Shown here: piece after piece, positions 1 through 8,052 of the stretch
Layout: every line of letters begins with the position of its first letter
Numbering within the stretch: the stretch's first letter is position 1
Assembly (NCBI RefSeq): GCF_027497235.1
Contig: NZ_CP114902.1
Coordinates: forward strand, 1,935,501-1,999,500
Source of the DNA: Micromonospora sp. WMMD1128
Lineage (GTDB): Bacteria; Actinomycetota; Actinomycetes; Mycobacteriales; Micromonosporaceae
Reading direction: 5' to 3'
DNA length: 64,000 nt
Translations under genes and position numbers: made by a program
The notes under the pieces: generated by a model
Seen by the model: only the letters and a program-made list of their open reading frames with translations
Told to the model about the DNA's origin: nothing
The model's database searches: none

Positions 1-2
1 TG

Positions 3-2681
3 CTGGAGTGCGCGTGGGAGGCGCTCGAGTACGCGGGCCACCCGCCGAGTCGGGAACCGGGCCGGATCGGCGTGTTCGTGGGCACCGGCGTCAACACCTA
101 CCTGGCGAACCACCTGCTCGGGCGGCCGGACCTGCTCGCCGAGCTCGGCCCGCTGCCGATCCTCATCGGCAACGAGAAGGACCACGCGGCGACCCGGATC
201 GCCTACCGGCTGGGCCTGCGCGGCGCCGCGATCGGCGTGCAGACGGCCTGCTCGACCTCGCTCGTCGCGGTGCACCTCGCCTGCGAGAGCCTGCGCAGCG
301 GGGACGCCGACATCGCCCTCGCGGGCGGCGCGACGGTCAGCACGCCCCAGCAGCGCGGCTACCGCCACGAGCCGAACGGCATCGGCGCGCCGGACGGGCA
401 CTGCCGGGCCTTCGCCGCCGACGCCGCCGGGACGGTGGCCGGCAACGGCGCCGGGATCGTCGTGCTGCGGCGCCTCCGGGACGCGGTGGCCGACGGCGAT
501 CCCGTCCTCGGGCTGGTGCTCGGCTCCGCGGTCAACAACGACGGGGCCGCGAAGGTGGGTTACACCGCGCCCGGGGTCGCCGGTCAGGCCGAGGTGATCG
601 GCATGGCCCTGGCCCGGGCCGGCGTCGACCCGGCGAGCGTCGACGTGGTGGAGGCACACGGCACGGGCACCGAGATCGGCGACGCCATCGAGGTCGCCGG
701 CCTCGGCGAGGCGCTGGGGCGGGGCGGCCCGGCGGGCGTACGCCTGCTGGGGTCGGTGAAGCCGAACCTCGGCCACCTCGACGCCGCCGCAGGCATCACC
801 GGGATGATCAAGATGCTGCTCGCCCTGCGCCACGGGATCGTGCCGCCCACCGTGAACCACGACCGGCCCCACCCCGACATCCCGTTCGCCGAGGCCGGCC
901 TGCGCGTCAACACGACGGCCGAGCCTTGGCCGGCGCGCGGCGGGCCGCGCCGGGGCTGCGTCAGCTCGTTCGGCATCGGCGGCACCAACGCCCACGTCGT
1001 CCTGCAGGAGGCGCCCCCGCCGCCGGTCACACCGAGGACGGCGGACGCCGATCTCGTCGTGCTGAGCGGGCGCACCCCACAGGCGGTACGGGTGGCGGCG
1101 CGGCGGCTCGGCGACCACCTCGCGAACACGCCCCGGTGGGAACTCGCCGACGTCGCGCACACCAGCCGCGCCGGCCGTACCGCCTGGCCGACCCGGCGGG
1201 CGATCGTCGCCACCGACCGCGCCGACCTGCTGCGGCAGCTCGGCACCGAGGCGGAGCCGGTCACCGCGCCCCGCCGGGCGACGCTCGCGTTCGCCTTCCC
1301 CGGGCAGGGCAGCCAGTTCCCCGGCATGGCCGCCGGCCTGCACACGCGGCTGCCCGGCGTCCGCGAGCGGATCGAGACGGGCCTGGACGCGCTGCCGGCG
1401 GGCCGCGCCGACCCGGTGCGCGCCGTGCTCCTCGACCCGTCCGCCGCGGCGCAGGCGGCCCGCCCCTCGATCGCCCAGCCCGCCCTGTTCCTGCTGGAGT
1501 ACGCTCTCGGCGGCCAACTCCTCGACTGGGGCCTGCGACCGCAGCGGCTGATCGGACACAGCGTCGGCGAGTACGCCGCGTTCTGCCTGGCCGGCGGCCT
1601 GCGCCCGGCCGACGCCCTGGCCCTGCTCACCGAACGCGGGCGGCTGGTGGAGCGCACCCCGCCCGGCCGGATGGCCGCCGTGCTGGCCGGCCGGGACCGG
1701 GTGGCCGCGCTGCTGACACCCGGCGTGCAGGTGGCCGCCGACAACGCTCCCGGCGTCACAGTGGTCTCCGGCCCGCCGGCCGGGGTGCGGGAGCTGTCCG
1801 ACCGGTGCGCCGCCGCCGGCATCCGGGTACGCCCCGTGCCCGCCGCGCACGGCTTCCACTCCCGCCTGCTCGACAGCATCCGCGACGACTTCCGGACGGC
1901 CGCCGCCTCGGTGCCGCACCACCCGGTCACCACCACCGTCCTCTGCGGACTGACCGGGCAACCGGTGGTCGAGGGCACGACCCGCCCCGCCGAGCACTGG
2001 GTGCGGCAGATGTGCGAGCCGGTCCGGTTCCGGGAGGCCGCCGCCGAGTTGCTGGCCGTGCGTCACCCGGTCGTCCTGGAGGTCGGACCGGGCCGGGCAC
2101 TGACCGCGCTGGTCCGCGCGGCGGGCGGCGGGCCTGTCCCGGTGGCGCCCACGATGCCGGCCACGGCGGGCCCCGACGCGCTGCCGGTGCTGCTGCGGGC
2201 GGTCGCGACGGCGTGGATTGCGGGCGTCGAGCCGGACTGGGCCGCGTTCCGGCTCGACCCGGCCGCCCGGCGGGTACCGCTGCCGGCGTACCCCTTCGAG
2301 CGCGTCCGGCACTGGGTCGACCTCACCCCGCCCGGGGCGGCGGCGGTGGCGGACAGCGCGGCGGTCCCGGCGGTCCCGGCCGCGCCGACCGCGCCGGGCG
2401 CGCCGACCGCGCCGGGCGCGCCGACCGAGCCCGAGACGTCCGCCGCCGCCGTGGAACGGGAGATCATCGCGGCGTGGCGGGACCTGCTCGGGGCGACCGA
2501 CGTGGTGCCCGAATCCGACTTCTTCGCGCTGGGCGGGGAGTCGTTGGTCGCCGTGCGGATGCTCAGCCGGCTGCGACAGCGCTGCGGCGTCCGCGTACCC
2601 CTGCGGATCCTGGCGCAGGACCCCACCGTGCGCGGGCTGACACGGGCGGCCCTCGACCGCCTGCCGGCCCGCGTCAACTAG
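3..2681 (+). CDS. Type I polyketide synthase, C-terminal part (KS-AT-ACP), 5' end outside window
   Basis: The reading frame is open from the first bases of the window, so the N-terminus lies upstream. A ketosynthase comes first: the active-site Cys in TACSTS is at nt 249-251, followed by the HGTGT box near nt 658 and a KPNLGH motif near nt 763. An acyltransferase follows, with FPGQGSQ near nt 1297, GHSVGEY near nt 1555 and an HGFH motif that resembles malonyl-type rather than methylmalonyl-type ATs. A Pro/Ala-rich linker with repeated APTAPG units leads to an acyl carrier domain with the phosphopantetheine serine in GGES (about nt 2542). No ketoreductase or dehydratase is present, so the module would leave a beta-keto group unless a trans enzyme acts. 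The KS motif SPDGHCRAF-like (APDGHCRAF here) is typical of KSs in NRPS/PKS hybrids. One malonate extension of an amino-acyl or aryl starter is the likely role. Confidence 0.93.
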   Translation: MECAWEALEYAGHPPSREPGRIGVFVGTGVNTYLANHLLGRPDLLAELGPLPILIGNEKDHAATRIAYRLGLRGAAIGVQTACSTSLVAVHLACESLRSGDADIALAGGATVSTPQQRGYRHEPNGIGAPDGHCRAFAADAAGTVAGNGAGIVVLRRLRDAVADGDPVLGLVLGSAVNNDGAAKVGYTAPGVAGQAEVIGMALARAGVDPASVDVVEAHGTGTEIGDAIEVAGLGEALGRGGPAGVRLLGSVKPNLGHLDAAAGITGMIKMLLALRHGIVPPTVNHDRPHPDIPFAEAGLRVNTTAEPWPARGGPRRGCVSSFGIGGTNAHVVLQEAPPPPVTPRTADADLVVLSGRTPQAVRVAARRLGDHLANTPRWELADVAHTSRAGRTAWPTRRAIVATDRADLLRQLGTEAEPVTAPRRATLAFAFPGQGSQFPGMAAGLHTRLPGVRERIETGLDALPAGRADPVRAVLLDPSAAAQAARPSIAQPALFLLEYALGGQLLDWGLRPQRLIGHSVGEYAAFCLAGGLRPADALALLTERGRLVERTPPGRMAAVLAGRDRVAALLTPGVQVAADNAPGVTVVSGPPAGVRELSDRCAAAGIRVRPVPAAHGFHSRLLDSIRDDFRTAAASVPHHPVTTTVLCGLTGQPVVEGTTRPAEHWVRQMCEPVRFREAAAELLAVRHPVVLEVGPGRALTALVRAAGGGPVPVAPTMPATAGPDALPVLLRAVATAWIAGVEPDWAAFRLDPAARRVPLPAYPFERVRHWVDLTPPGAAAVADSAAVPAVPAAPTAPGAPTAPGAPTEPETSAAAVEREIIAAWRDLLGATDVVPESDFFALGGESLVAVRMLSRLRQRCGVRVPLRILAQDPTVRGLTRAALDRLPARVN

Positions 2682-2699
2682 CGACACCTGGGAGAGACC

Positions 2700-3461
2700 G
2701 TGTCCGCATCGACGCCGGCCCTGGAAGTCCTCGCGGACGGCCCGGGCGCACCGCTCGTGATCATCGACTTCATCCGCATCTCCGCCGGCGCCGGGCTCGG
2801 CGAGCTGCTGGCCTCCGCGCCCGCCGACCGGCCCGTGTACCGCGCCGACCCGGTCGAGACGCTCCTGCGCGCCGACCGGTTCCGCAGCGCCACCGACCTC
2901 GCCGAGGAGTACGCCGCGGCCGTACACCGCCTGCCCGTGCGCCCGGCCCGGATCGTGGGTTACTGCAGCGCGACGCCGGTGGCCGTCCGCACCGCCGAGC
3001 TGACCGGGGTGCCGCTCGTCCTGGTCGAGCCGACCTGGCCCGACCGGGCCGCCGCGGCACACGACTTCCGCGGCTTCCGCGCCACCCTGCGCGAGGGCGA
3101 GCCGGCGGCGGTGCCACTCGACGCCGACCCGGCACGGGCCCTGTCCGTGATGGCGCGCACCCTGGACGGCGACCTCGACGTGTTCGCCCGCGCGAACGAT
3201 CTGCCCGACGACGAACGGCAGGACACCCGCGAGCAGCTCGTCGACAGGTACGTCGCCTGGCTGCACGTGCTGCTCTCGGCGTCCGCCGACCCGGTGCCGC
3301 CTCGGCCCGCCGACGTGGTGCTGGCCAGCCGCGACTACACGGCCGAGCACCCGGGCGTCGAGACGCTCCGGCTCGACCTTTCCGCCGGTGAGATGCCGAC
3401 CGCGCCGGTGACCCGGGCCGCCCTGATGGCGCTTGTCGACCCGACGGCGGCGCTCCGGTGA
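2700..3461 (+). CDS. Thioesterase-like alpha/beta-hydrolase with Cys at the nucleophile elbow
   Basis: A 253-residue protein starts at GTG 2700, with the purine-rich sequence GGGAGAG just upstream and 18 bp after the PKS stop. Length and position suggest a stand-alone thioesterase of PKS/NRPS systems. The only elbow-like motif is G87-Y-C89-S-A91, which places Cys rather than Ser as nucleophile. The C-terminal region that normally carries the catalytic His (GxH) reads AGEMPT here, so the His is not obvious. Some NRPS thioesterases use Cys, for example the beta-lactone-forming one of obafluorin synthesis. The fold assignment rests on overall pattern only. It may release, edit or merely bind an intermediate. 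It overlaps the downstream adenylation gene by 4 bp, so the two are translationally coupled. Confidence 0.55.
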   Translation: MSASTPALEVLADGPGAPLVIIDFIRISAGAGLGELLASAPADRPVYRADPVETLLRADRFRSATDLAEEYAAAVHRLPVRPARIVGYCSATPVAVRTAELTGVPLVLVEPTWPDRAAAAHDFRGFRATLREGEPAAVPLDADPARALSVMARTLDGDLDVFARANDLPDDERQDTREQLVDRYVAWLHVLLSASADPVPPRPADVVLASRDYTAEHPGVETLRLDLSAGEMPTAPVTRAALMALVDPTAALR

Positions 3462-4969
3462 CCGCGTACCTGTCCGAGCTGGTGCTGGCGCAGGCGGCCC
3501 GGACACCCGGCGCGTGCGCCGTCGTGGACGAGCGGGAGTCGCTGACGTACGCGGAACTGGTCCGGCAGGCCGGCGTGGTGGCCGGACTGCTGGTCGCGGC
3601 GGGGGTGGAGCGGGACGCCGTGGTGGCGGTCTGCGCCGAACGGTCGGTCCGCTTCCCGGTGCTGCTGCTCGGGGTGCTGCTGAGCGGGGCCGCATACCTG
3701 CCCCTGGAACCGGGCGACCCCGTGCCCCGCCTCGCCGGCATGCTCGACGACGCCGGCGCGGTTCTCGTCCTGACCGAGCCGGAGCTGAAGGCCGCCGCCG
3801 AGGCCGTCGCCGGGAGCCGTCGCGTGCTCGCCGTCTCCGCCGGTGAGCTGCGCGCGGGCGTCCCGGCGGCGCCGGTGCTGCCCGCCTCGGACCTGGGGTT
3901 GGCCTACGTCCTGTTCACCTCGGGCTCCACCGGGCGCCCCAAGGCCGTCGGCGTGGGGCACCGCGGCATCGTCAACCGGCTGCGCTGGATGCAGGACGAG
4001 TACGCCCTGACCAGCGCCGACGCCGTCCTGCAGAAGACACCCGCGACGTTCGACGTGTCGGTGTGGGAGCTGTTCTGGCCGCTCGCGCAGGGCGCCCGCC
4101 TGGTGCTGGCCCGGCCGGGCGGGCAGCGTGACCCGGAATACCTGATGGCCGTCCTGCGGCGGAAGCGGATCACCGTGGTTCATTTCGTGCCGTCCATGCT
4201 GGAGTCCGTCCTCGACGAGCCCGGTTGGGACGGGTACGACGCGCTGCGGCTCGTGGTCTGTAGCGGCGAGGCGCTCACACCGGCCGCCGTGCGCCGGTTC
4301 CGGGCGCGGAGCCGGGCGCGGATCGACAACCTGTACGGGCCTACCGAAGCCTCGATCGACGTCACCTGGTGGCCCTGCCGCCCGGTGGAGGACGGCGACT
4401 CGGTGCCGATCGGCCGGCCGATCGCGAACGTGGTGGTGCGGGTACTCGACGCGGACGGGAACCCGGTGCGCGAGGGCGTGCCGGGGGAGCTCCACCTCGG
4501 TGGCGACCACGCGCTGGCGCGGGGATATCTCGGCCGGCCGGGGCTCACCGCGGAGCGGTTCGTGCCGGACCCCTTCGCCGCCGGCGCCCGGTTGTACCGG
4601 ACCGGCGACCTCGTCCGGTGGCTGCCCGGCGGGGTGCTGGAGTTCCTCGGCCGCCTCGATCACCAGATCAAGCTGCGCGGGCAGCGGATCGAGCCGGGCG
4701 AGATCGAGGAGACGCTGCGCCGGCATCCGGGCGTGACCGGCGCCGTCGTCCTGTTGCGCCGCGACGAGGGACGCGCCGACCGCCTGGTCGGCTATGTGGT
4801 GGGGCCGCCCGACGGCCCCGGTGAGCGGGAGCTGCGGGCCCATCTGGCCGAACGGCTGCCCGCGCCGATGGTGCCGGCCCGGCTGGTACGCCTGGCGGCC
4901 TTCCCCCTCACCGCGAACGGCAAGCTGGACCGCGCGGCGCTGCCGGAGCCACCGCGACGCAGGCGGTAG
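3458..4969 (+). CDS. Stand-alone NRPS adenylation protein, predicted serine-activating
   Basis: The 503-residue protein starts with GTG overlapping the previous stop (GTGA). It contains the adenylation core motifs: TSGSTGRPK (about residues 154-162), FDVSVWE (198-204), NLYGPTE (291-297), YRTGDL, the LRGQRIEPGEIE region and NGKLDR near the end. Aligning by eye to the GrsA/EntF numbering gives the ten-residue specificity code D199-V200-W203-H242-V267-S269-L292-I300-D301-K. This is a classical L-serine code (compare DVWHLSLIDK). No thiolation or condensation domain is attached, so the seryl-adenylate must be passed to a carrier elsewhere, perhaps the ACP of the adjacent PKS or a carrier outside the window. 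The gene ends exactly one base before the stop of the convergent minus-strand operon, leaving no space for a terminator. Confidence 0.93.
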   Translation: MTAYLSELVLAQAARTPGACAVVDERESLTYAELVRQAGVVAGLLVAAGVERDAVVAVCAERSVRFPVLLLGVLLSGAAYLPLEPGDPVPRLAGMLDDAGAVLVLTEPELKAAAEAVAGSRRVLAVSAGELRAGVPAAPVLPASDLGLAYVLFTSGSTGRPKAVGVGHRGIVNRLRWMQDEYALTSADAVLQKTPATFDVSVWELFWPLAQGARLVLARPGGQRDPEYLMAVLRRKRITVVHFVPSMLESVLDEPGWDGYDALRLVVCSGEALTPAAVRRFRARSRARIDNLYGPTEASIDVTWWPCRPVEDGDSVPIGRPIANVVVRVLDADGNPVREGVPGELHLGGDHALARGYLGRPGLTAERFVPDPFAAGARLYRTGDLVRWLPGGVLEFLGRLDHQIKLRGQRIEPGEIEETLRRHPGVTGAVVLLRRDEGRADRLVGYVVGPPDGPGERELRAHLAERLPAPMVPARLVRLAAFPLTANGKLDRAALPEPPRRRR

Positions 4970-6256
4970 TCAGCGCACGAACCCGATGTGGGCGGTGGCC
5001 ATCAGCGAGCCGGGCTCGCAGAACGGCACCCGCTCGACGACGCGGCCCTCGTCGAGGTCCACGACGAACAGGGTGGAGGCGCCGGTCATGAAGACGTACC
5101 GGCCGGAGGGCTCGACCGCCAGGTAGAGCGGCGACTGGCTGTTCTTCGCGCACATGAAGGGCGGCCGGACCGGCTCGTGCGCGAACAGCTCCAGGTCGAG
5201 AATCGTGGACATGTCGGCCGGGTCGAGGACGAACAGCCGGTTCGGGAAGCCGGTGACCGCGATGAGCTGCCGACCGTCGCGGTGGAACAGTTGCTGCGAG
5301 GTGATGCGCAGGAAGGTCGGCCCGGTGTGGGTGGCCTCCCGGACCGCGTGACCGCCCTGGTAGCGCCACCGTTCGAGCACACCCGGCCCGTGCACGACGA
5401 CGTTGTTCTGCCACTTCGAGATGTTGTTGCAGGAGACGTAGAAGACGTCCGGATCGTCCAGGTCGACGTCGACGTGCGCGGAGCAGCTCGCGCCGGTGGT
5501 GTGCACCGAGGCGCGGGTCAGCTTCTCGTCCGCCACGACGAACCGGCCGGTGGGGAACTCGTTGGCCGCGTACCGGGCGACGTCGAGGCTGTCCCCGTCG
5601 GTGCCCAGCACCCGGCCGTCGGCGCCGGGGCGCACCGACAGGTCCATGTCGACGCCGACCATGAACCCGTTCGGCGACGCCTCCAGCTCGTGGATGGTGT
5701 CGAAGGCGAACTCGGGCAGGTCGCCCAGCCGGGTCGCCGCGCCGGTGCGCAGGTCGTAGCGCCAGGCGCTGCTGCGCAACGGCTGGTCCGGGTCGTGGTA
5801 GCGGCGCAGGCGGTCCTCGGCGTCGGTCATCGCGAAGGCGATCACGCCGGGCTCGACCTCGCACTTGGTGGAACTCTGCATCGCCGCGAAGTCGAGCTCG
5901 GCCGCCGGCGGCCACAGGTGCGAGCCGCCGTCGCGGCCGAGGCGACGCAGGTAGGGCGCCTGTTTGAAGGAGACGACGACCTCGCCGTCGTCGGTCTGCA
6001 CGAAGCTGTGCGGGTGCAGGAAGTACGGGAGCAGGTCCTCCAGCCGGCCCAGCCCGTACGGCACCGGGTTGTCGCCGAGCCGCTCCCGCAGCACCGCCAA
6101 CTGGCGGGACCGCAGGTCACCGATGTCGATCGTGGTCTCCCGCACGGTCCGGGAGCCCACGTCGAGGAAAAGGTACCGCTCGTGGGTGCCGCCCGCGGAC
6201 AACCCGCAGACCAGGATCGTCAGGTCGCCGTACCCCGCCGACATCGGCAGGCTCAT
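4970..6256 (-). CDS. Unrecognised beta-propeller-like protein, last gene of the chorismate operon
   Basis: The 428-residue start is set at ATG 6256 because it overlaps the upstream stop as ATGA. An in-frame ATG at 6268 is also possible. The protein has no signal peptide or membrane segment. It is built of repeated beta-strand-rich segments with recurring Asp/Gly turns (for example FLDVGS, VVADEK, YVSCNN, IAVTGFPNRLFVLDP, LAVEPSGRYVFMTG, LFVVDLDEGRV), the usual look of a seven-bladed propeller. Conserved-looking His pairs (HPHSF near residue 83, and HVDVD) could bind metal, as in carotenoid-oxygenase-type propellers, but I cannot show a four-His site. As the last gene of an operon devoted to amino-chorismate chemistry, it is probably an enzyme or scaffold of the pathway. 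No family is claimed. Confidence 0.6.
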   Translation of the reverse strand: MSLPMSAGYGDLTILVCGLSAGGTHERYLFLDVGSRTVRETTIDIGDLRSRQLAVLRERLGDNPVPYGLGRLEDLLPYFLHPHSFVQTDDGEVVVSFKQAPYLRRLGRDGGSHLWPPAAELDFAAMQSSTKCEVEPGVIAFAMTDAEDRLRRYHDPDQPLRSSAWRYDLRTGAATRLGDLPEFAFDTIHELEASPNGFMVGVDMDLSVRPGADGRVLGTDGDSLDVARYAANEFPTGRFVVADEKLTRASVHTTGASCSAHVDVDLDDPDVFYVSCNNISKWQNNVVVHGPGVLERWRYQGGHAVREATHTGPTFLRITSQQLFHRDGRQLIAVTGFPNRLFVLDPADMSTILDLELFAHEPVRPPFMCAKNSQSPLYLAVEPSGRYVFMTGASTLFVVDLDEGRVVERVPFCEPGSLMATAHIGFVR

Positions 6257-8052
6257 TTCAACAGCCACAACAGCGCCTCCCGGAGGATGGTGATGCAGTT
6301 GGTGGTGAGGACGGACTCGACATGGAACTGGAAGCTGGTGAACCGTTCGGAACGCAGCGCCACCACCCGGCCGTCGGGCTCCACGGCCACGGTCACCCCG
6401 GCGGGGGCCTCGGCCGGGGCGTCGGCGAAGAAGGTGTTGTAGAAGCCGACCGGCTCGGCCCGGCCGAACAGGTCGACGGTCTCCTGCACGCCCTGCAACG
6501 GCGGGTCCACCGGGCGCACGGTCATGCCGAGCAGACGGCAGAGGATCTGGTGGCCGAGGCAGACGGCGAGGAACGGCGTGCCGGTCTTCATCAGCTCGCC
6601 CACGATGCGGTGCAGTTGGGCGATCTTCGGGTCGTTCATCTCGTTCGGGTCGCCGGGACCGGGCCCGACGAGCACCAGGTCGTAACCGGTGAGGCCGATG
6701 CCGGACTCCCGGTAGTCGCGCATGGTGACCTTGAACCCGAGGTGTTCGAGGATGTGCTTGAGCATCTCGGTGAACTGGTCCTCGTTGTCGACGATCAGCA
6801 CCGAGCGGCCGATGAGTTCGGGCGCGGCGTACCTGTCGTCGACCTGCCTGTTGATCCAGAACCGGGACAGGTAGCGGTTCCGCCCGTTCAGCACCTCGAG
6901 GACCTTGTCGTCCACGAACCGGTCGAGGAAGGGACCGGGCGGTTCGGCGGTGGTGATCGCCTTCAGCAGCCCCTCGGCCTTGGTGCGCACCTCACGGCAC
7001 TCCTTGGCGGGCACCGAGTCGCGGACGACGCTGGCGCCGCTGCGGATCACGGCGTGCCCGTCGGCGTCCACCGCCATCGTCCGGATCGTGATGGCGCTGT
7101 CCAGCCACTCCTGCCCGTCGTCCTCCAGGCCGCGGATCATCAGGGCGGACGAGTAGTAGCCGCGGGACTCGGACTCGTGGCGGTGGATGACCCGGGCGGC
7201 GTTCTCCAGTGGGCTGCCGACCATCGTCGCGGCGAACATCGACTCCCGGAACGCGTCGAGCGGGCTCATGGTGGCGCTGCCCTCGAGCACGTACTCGGTG
7301 TGGACGAGCGCGCTCATCTCCTTGAGGTACGGTCCGCGCACGACGCCGCCCTCGCCGCAGATCCGCGACATCATCTTGAGCTCCTCGTCGACCACCTGGA
7401 AGAGCTCGTTCACCTCCTTGCGGTCGGAGAGGAACTCGATGAGGTCGGCCCGCTTCTGCAACGCGGCGCGCGGCAGCGTGCCGCAGATCGGGTTCATCGT
7501 GACCGTGCCGCGGCGGTAGGTCAGGTGCCGTTCTGGCGAGGACCCGATGAAGTAGCGCTCCCCGTCGAAGAAGCAGAAGGTGAGGTACGCCCCGATCTCG
7601 TTACGGGCGAGCCGGGCGAAGATCGTGTGCGCGACCTCGGGCCCGAAGTCACCGATGGTGACGTCGCACCGCCGCGAGATGAGGAAGTTGGAGCCCTCAC
7701 CGCGCTGGATCTCCTCCTTGATGACCCGGTCGATACGGGCGGCGAACTCCTCGTCGTCCGGAGTGTGCACGGGCTCGGAGACCACTCGGACGTCGGCGCG
7801 CACGTCGGCGAACGACTCCAGCTCGACCTCACGGAACTCGCTGGGCACCAACGAGATGAGCGGCTCGTTGTCGTCGTGGCAGACGTAACCGCGCTCACGC
7901 AACTGCGCGTAGGGCACCATGGTCAGCACCGGGTGGGCGGCCGGGCGAGGCACCTCGGCGAGCGACCAGGACCGCACGGTCTCCCCGCGAGCGTAGTTGA
8001 CCCGACCCTCGGAATGGACGAGGCAATAGGGGCTAGCGAAGTCAAGACTCAC
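6253..8052 (-). CDS. PhzE-like 2-amino-2-deoxyisochorismate synthase (fused chorismate-binding and glutamine amidotransferase domains)
   Basis: The 599-residue protein has an N-terminal chorismate-binding (TrpE/MST) domain over about the first 390 residues, with the conserved stretches TMNPICGTLPRA, FQVVDEELKMM and MVGSPLENAARV. A class I glutamine amidotransferase domain follows over the last 190 residues, with GPGPGDP, the Cys nucleophile in AVCLGHQ and the FQFHVES His/Glu pair. This order (synthase first, amidotransferase second) is that of PhzE and some fused anthranilate synthases. Such enzymes aminate chorismate at C2 to give ADIC. PhzE- and SgcD-type enzymes stop there, whereas anthranilate synthases also expel pyruvate. 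The residues that decide this were not resolved by eye. It starts 11 bp inside the upstream carbamoyltransferase gene and overlaps the downstream gene by 4 bp. Confidence 0.88.
   Translation of the reverse strand: MSLDFASPYCLVHSEGRVNYARGETVRSWSLAEVPRPAAHPVLTMVPYAQLRERGYVCHDDNEPLISLVPSEFREVELESFADVRADVRVVSEPVHTPDDEEFAARIDRVIKEEIQRGEGSNFLISRRCDVTIGDFGPEVAHTIFARLARNEIGAYLTFCFFDGERYFIGSSPERHLTYRRGTVTMNPICGTLPRAALQKRADLIEFLSDRKEVNELFQVVDEELKMMSRICGEGGVVRGPYLKEMSALVHTEYVLEGSATMSPLDAFRESMFAATMVGSPLENAARVIHRHESESRGYYSSALMIRGLEDDGQEWLDSAITIRTMAVDADGHAVIRSGASVVRDSVPAKECREVRTKAEGLLKAITTAEPPGPFLDRFVDDKVLEVLNGRNRYLSRFWINRQVDDRYAAPELIGRSVLIVDNEDQFTEMLKHILEHLGFKVTMRDYRESGIGLTGYDLVLVGPGPGDPNEMNDPKIAQLHRIVGELMKTGTPFLAVCLGHQILCRLLGMTVRPVDPPLQGVQETVDLFGRAEPVGFYNTFFADAPAEAPAGVTVAVEPDGRVVALRSERFTSFQFHVESVLTTNCITILREALLWLLK

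Noticed and set aside
2350..2440. Tandem repeat in the PKS as a mobile or regulatory element.
   Set aside because: It is the coding sequence of a Pro/Ala/Thr-rich interdomain linker with repeated APTAPG units.
8..3391. A very long alternative plus-strand open frame, rich in Arg, Ala and Gly, overlapping the PKS and thioesterase genes.
   Set aside because: Composition is that of an out-of-frame reading of high-GC DNA; the other frame carries all KS, AT and ACP motifs.
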